From Methanoregulaceae archaeon (GTDB lineage: Archaea > Halobacteriota > Methanomicrobia > Methanomicrobiales > Methanospirillaceae), in NCBI GenBank assembly GCA_013331415.1, contig DUGL01000207.1, positions 1 to 8,879 on the forward strand: a stretch of 8,879 nt of DNA. Reading direction: 5' to 3'. Below are positions 6,721-8,879 of the stretch, piece by piece. Numbering within the stretch: position 1 is the first letter of the stretch; every line of letters begins with the position of its first letter. The notes below the pieces were generated by a model, which searched no databases, was not told the DNA's origin, and worked only from the letters and a program-made list of their open reading frames with translations. The position numbers were made by a program, and so were the translations under genes.

Positions 6721-6758
6721 GTATTTATCCGCACAATGGCAACATTGTTGTTATTATT
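6721..6758 (+). promoter_or_regulatory. promoter of the surface-protein gene with a dyad at the start site
   Basis: GTATTTATC at 6721-6729 resembles an archaeal TATA box and lies about 30 bases before the ATG at 6759. The expected transcript start is therefore about 6750, giving a leader too short for a ribosome-binding site, and none is present. A perfect dyad, ACAATG (6733-6738) with CATTGT (6743-6748), sits between the TATA box and the predicted start, a common place for a repressor site. A second perfect dyad, TTGTTGT (6745-6751) with ACAACAA (6762-6768), brackets the start codon. Confidence 0.5.
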
Positions 6759-8081
6759 ATGACAACAAGATCGGCGGTCGGGGCCGTCGTCCTTCTCATC
6801 CTGCTGGCCCTGGCGCTCGTGACCGTGCCGGCTGCGGGTGCCGGAAGCCTGTACCTCTCCGGGACCCCTGATCTTGTTGCAACCATCGAGGGTGCCAATT
6901 CGTTCTCCCCGGGATCGGAGGCAACCCTCGTCATCCATGTCAGGAACACCGGCGTGGACACGACAAAGATCCTCCAGCCGGGCGGGGGAGCGACCGGGGA
7001 GCCGCCGAGCACTGCCCGCATGGTCACCCTCACCCTCCTGCCCGGTGATGCTCCCCTCCGGGTCATCACCGATCCCCGGATGGCCGGCGATATCCCGTCC
7101 GGTGAAGCGGTGAGTGTACCCTTCACGGTCAGACTGGACCGTGATGCCGCTGGGGGGATGTACCAGCTCCGGCTCCGGGCTGACTACATGGTCCTTGCAT
7201 CAGAGGCCCTCATCAACCCCGGGAGCGTGACCTACCTCTACGAGACCGATACGGTCCTCCTCGATCTCCCCTTCCGGGTCAGGGACGAAGTTATCCTCGC
7301 GGTCCGCGATGTCCATGCCCCCGACCTGGATGCCGGGGGGGAAGGGTACGTGATGGTCATGCTCGAAAATACCGGGTCGCTTGAAGGAACGGATACCACG
7401 GCCCTGCTCTTCCCCAGTGACGAAAGCCCGGTCATCCCCACCGGCGGCCAGGTATTTATCGGGGCGTTCCCACCCGGGGCAGTGGAGACTGCACGGTTCA
7501 AGGTCAGGGTGGACGAAAAAGCCGGGCGCGAGACCTACCCGGTGAACGTGGCCATGGAGTATACCGATCGGGCAGGTGCAGTACAGCGTACCCGGGAGGT
7601 GACTATCGGGGTCCCGGTCATCGGGAAGACCGGGATAATCGTTGTGGGTGAACCTGTCTGGATCTACCGGGGAGCACGAGAGGAGATCCGGGTTGAGTAC
7701 GAGAATACGGGTCCGACCACCCTGCGTACCGCACAGGCCCGGATAAGTGCTGTCGACCCCTTCACCGCGTATGACGACATTGCATTCCTCGGTGACATCA
7801 GCCCCGGCGGGCGAGCCGTGGCGACATTCACGATCGGGGTTGACAAGGCCGCTATCGAGAAGGAGTATGGCCTCGACACCGAGATACGGTACCGGGACAG
7901 CCTCGACAACCGGCGGATCTCTGACCCCATGAAAGTCAGCCTCTACGTCCGGCAGCGGACCGGCCTGCAGCGCATCCTCTCCGACCCGGTGCTGGTGACG
8001 GTCATCATCGCGGGTGTCATCGGGGCAGGCTACGCCGCGTACCACCACCGGAAAAAGAAGCCCCGGGACCCGGCAGCATAA
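6759..8081 (+). CDS. secreted, membrane-anchored protein with Ig-like repeats (COG1361-type)
   Basis: The 440-residue protein begins with a signal peptide (hydrophobic 7-26, with AAGAG near 25-29), continues with three beta-rich segments (about 36-175, 180-290, 295-398), and ends with a single membrane helix (about 409-428) and a basic tail, HHRKKK. Each segment repeats a pattern with a strand ending in NTG (RNTGVD, ENTGSLE, ENTGPT) and a later PG turn, as in CARDB/NEW3 Ig-like folds of archaeal surface proteins annotated as COG1361. The bulk should face outside the cell, anchored by the C-terminus. The exact role is unknown. The ATG at 6759 is chosen for the signal peptide and promoter position. 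The frame stays open upstream to 6579, but that stretch looks non-coding. Confidence 0.82.
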   Translation: MTTRSAVGAVVLLILLALALVTVPAAGAGSLYLSGTPDLVATIEGANSFSPGSEATLVIHVRNTGVDTTKILQPGGGATGEPPSTARMVTLTLLPGDAPLRVITDPRMAGDIPSGEAVSVPFTVRLDRDAAGGMYQLRLRADYMVLASEALINPGSVTYLYETDTVLLDLPFRVRDEVILAVRDVHAPDLDAGGEGYVMVMLENTGSLEGTDTTALLFPSDESPVIPTGGQVFIGAFPPGAVETARFKVRVDEKAGRETYPVNVAMEYTDRAGAVQRTREVTIGVPVIGKTGIIVVGEPVWIYRGAREEIRVEYENTGPTTLRTAQARISAVDPFTAYDDIAFLGDISPGGRAVATFTIGVDKAAIEKEYGLDTEIRYRDSLDNRRISDPMKVSLYVRQRTGLQRILSDPVLVTVIIAGVIGAGYAAYHHRKKKPRDPAA

Positions 8082-8304
8082 CCCTCCCGTCAGGCCGCGT
8101 TGCCCGTCCCGCCGATGCGGGGATGCAGGTATCGCCCGCCCCCACACCCACCCCTGGCCCCTGGCCGGCTGCAGGCAGGGTCCGGGATGTACCGGGGCGG
8201 GGAGTCTCACGGGCAGGGGCTTCGCCGGCTCCCGTCTGTCCCGGAAGACCGGTTGCAGGTGTCAGGTGGGTGTTATCAGGGATCACGACCGACCTCTCTC
8301 TCCC
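8082..8304. other. intergenic region without a recognised gene
   Basis: This 223-base GC-rich gap separates the surface-protein gene from the transporter gene. It holds a small hairpin, CCCGC (8108-8112) with GCGGG (8117-8121), but no T-run follows. No convincing TATA box is seen. TTATCA at 8273-8278 is the nearest candidate before the ATG at 8305. I see no coding sequence. Confidence 0.5.
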
Positions 8305-8879
8305 ATGGGAGAGACGGCTGACCGGGGCATCATCCTTGCGACCGCGACGATTGCCTCGTTCTTTGTCCCGTACCTGACATCCTCGATCACCGTCGCTCTC
8401 CCGGCCATCGGGAATGAGTTCTCCCTGGATGCCGTCTCGCTCGGCTGGGTGATGTCTGCCTACATCCTCTCAACTGCCATCTGCATCGTCCCGTTCGGGA
8501 GGCTCGCCGATATCTACGGGAGAAAACGCATCTTCCTGGCAGGGGTCATCATCATGACGGTATCGTCCCTGTTCGCGTCACTCGCGTGGGATGCGGCCGC
8601 ACTGATCGCGTTCCGCATCCTCCAGGGAGCCGGGGGTGCGATGATATTTACCACCTCGGTTGCGATAGTCGCTGCGGTCTATCCACCGGAACGGCGGGGA
8701 TGGGCGCTTGGTATCACGCTTGCAGCAGTCTATTCCGGTCTCTCCACAGGACCATGCATCGGGGGCATCCTGACCGGGCTGCTTGGCTGGCGGAGCATCT
8801 TCCTCGTGATCGTTCCGCTCGGGCTTGCCGTCGTATGGTTCACGGGAAGGAGGATCCCTGACGAATGGATCGATGCCAG
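8305..8879 (+). CDS. major facilitator transporter, DHA2 (EmrB/QacA-like), partial
   Basis: The first 191 residues of a proton-coupled multidrug exporter of the major facilitator superfamily, cut by the window end. The frame has no stop from the ATG at 8305 to base 8879. Several membrane segments are visible, the first near 10-30. Family motifs are in order: motif A GRLADIYGRKR (65-75), motif B RILQGAGGA (104-112), and the antiporter motif C GLSTGPCIGGILT (145-157). Motif C marks drug/H+ antiporters, and the overall pattern fits the 14-segment DHA2 group, but the substrate cannot be told. No ribosome-binding site precedes the ATG (upstream is C/T-rich), so translation may be leaderless. A GTG at 8266 with AGGTG nearby is a weaker alternative start. 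Confidence 0.88.
   Translation, partial: MGETADRGIILATATIASFFVPYLTSSITVALPAIGNEFSLDAVSLGWVMSAYILSTAICIVPFGRLADIYGRKRIFLAGVIIMTVSSLFASLAWDAAALIAFRILQGAGGAMIFTTSVAIVAAVYPPERRGWALGITLAAVYSGLSTGPCIGGILTGLLGWRSIFLVIVPLGLAVVWFTGRRIPDEWIDA

Noticed and set aside
6579..6758. 60-codon N-terminal extension of the surface protein
   Set aside because: It would bury the signal peptide, and it overlaps the promoter-like box and dyads. The encoded stretch has no similarity to a leader.
8108..8121. terminator after the surface-protein gene
   Set aside because: It is a five-pair GC hairpin with no T-run after it.
7200..8210. 336-codon minus-strand open frame
   Set aside because: It lies opposite the surface-protein gene, which has a signal peptide, repeats and an anchor. 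The antisense product shows no recognisable family.

Overview
The window looks like chromosomal DNA from a GC-rich methanogenic archaeon, probably of the order Methanomicrobiales. This is inferred from TATA-type promoters, genes without Shine-Dalgarno sites, an AbrB-PhoU regulator, an archaeal CPHC thioredoxin and a COG1361-type surface protein. No marker gene proves the genus.

Layout. Positions 1-445 hold no gene I can support. They carry two diverged copies of a GC-rich repeat with hairpins, and one hairpin plus T-run suits a terminator for the operon that follows. Positions 446-4764, minus strand, hold a compact phosphate-uptake operon in transcription order pstS, pstCA (both permease subunits fused in one 673-residue protein), pstB and phoU, with overlaps or gaps of about 10 bases or less. 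A 109-bp divergent promoter region (4765-4873) separates it from a plus-strand gene for a second PhoU with an N-terminal AbrB-like DNA-binding domain (4874-5881). Next come a small CPHC thioredoxin (6092-6490), a secreted, C-terminally anchored protein of Ig-like repeats (6759-8081), and the first 191 residues of a DHA2-type multidrug transporter (8305 to the window edge).

How the genes work together. PstS binds phosphate outside the cell, PstCA forms the channel, PstB powers it with ATP, and PhoU probably tunes transport. The divergent AbrB-PhoU protein is the obvious candidate for phosphate-responsive control of the operon, since it joins a DNA-binding domain to a PhoU sensor-type domain and shares the promoter region. 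The last three genes show no clear link to phosphate.

No wholly new system is evident. The points most worth a second look are the repeat pair with a compensatory base-pair change, the PstC-PstA fusion with extra hydrophobic sequence in its linker, the symmetric elements in the divergent promoter, and two overlapping dyads around the start codon of the surface-protein gene.
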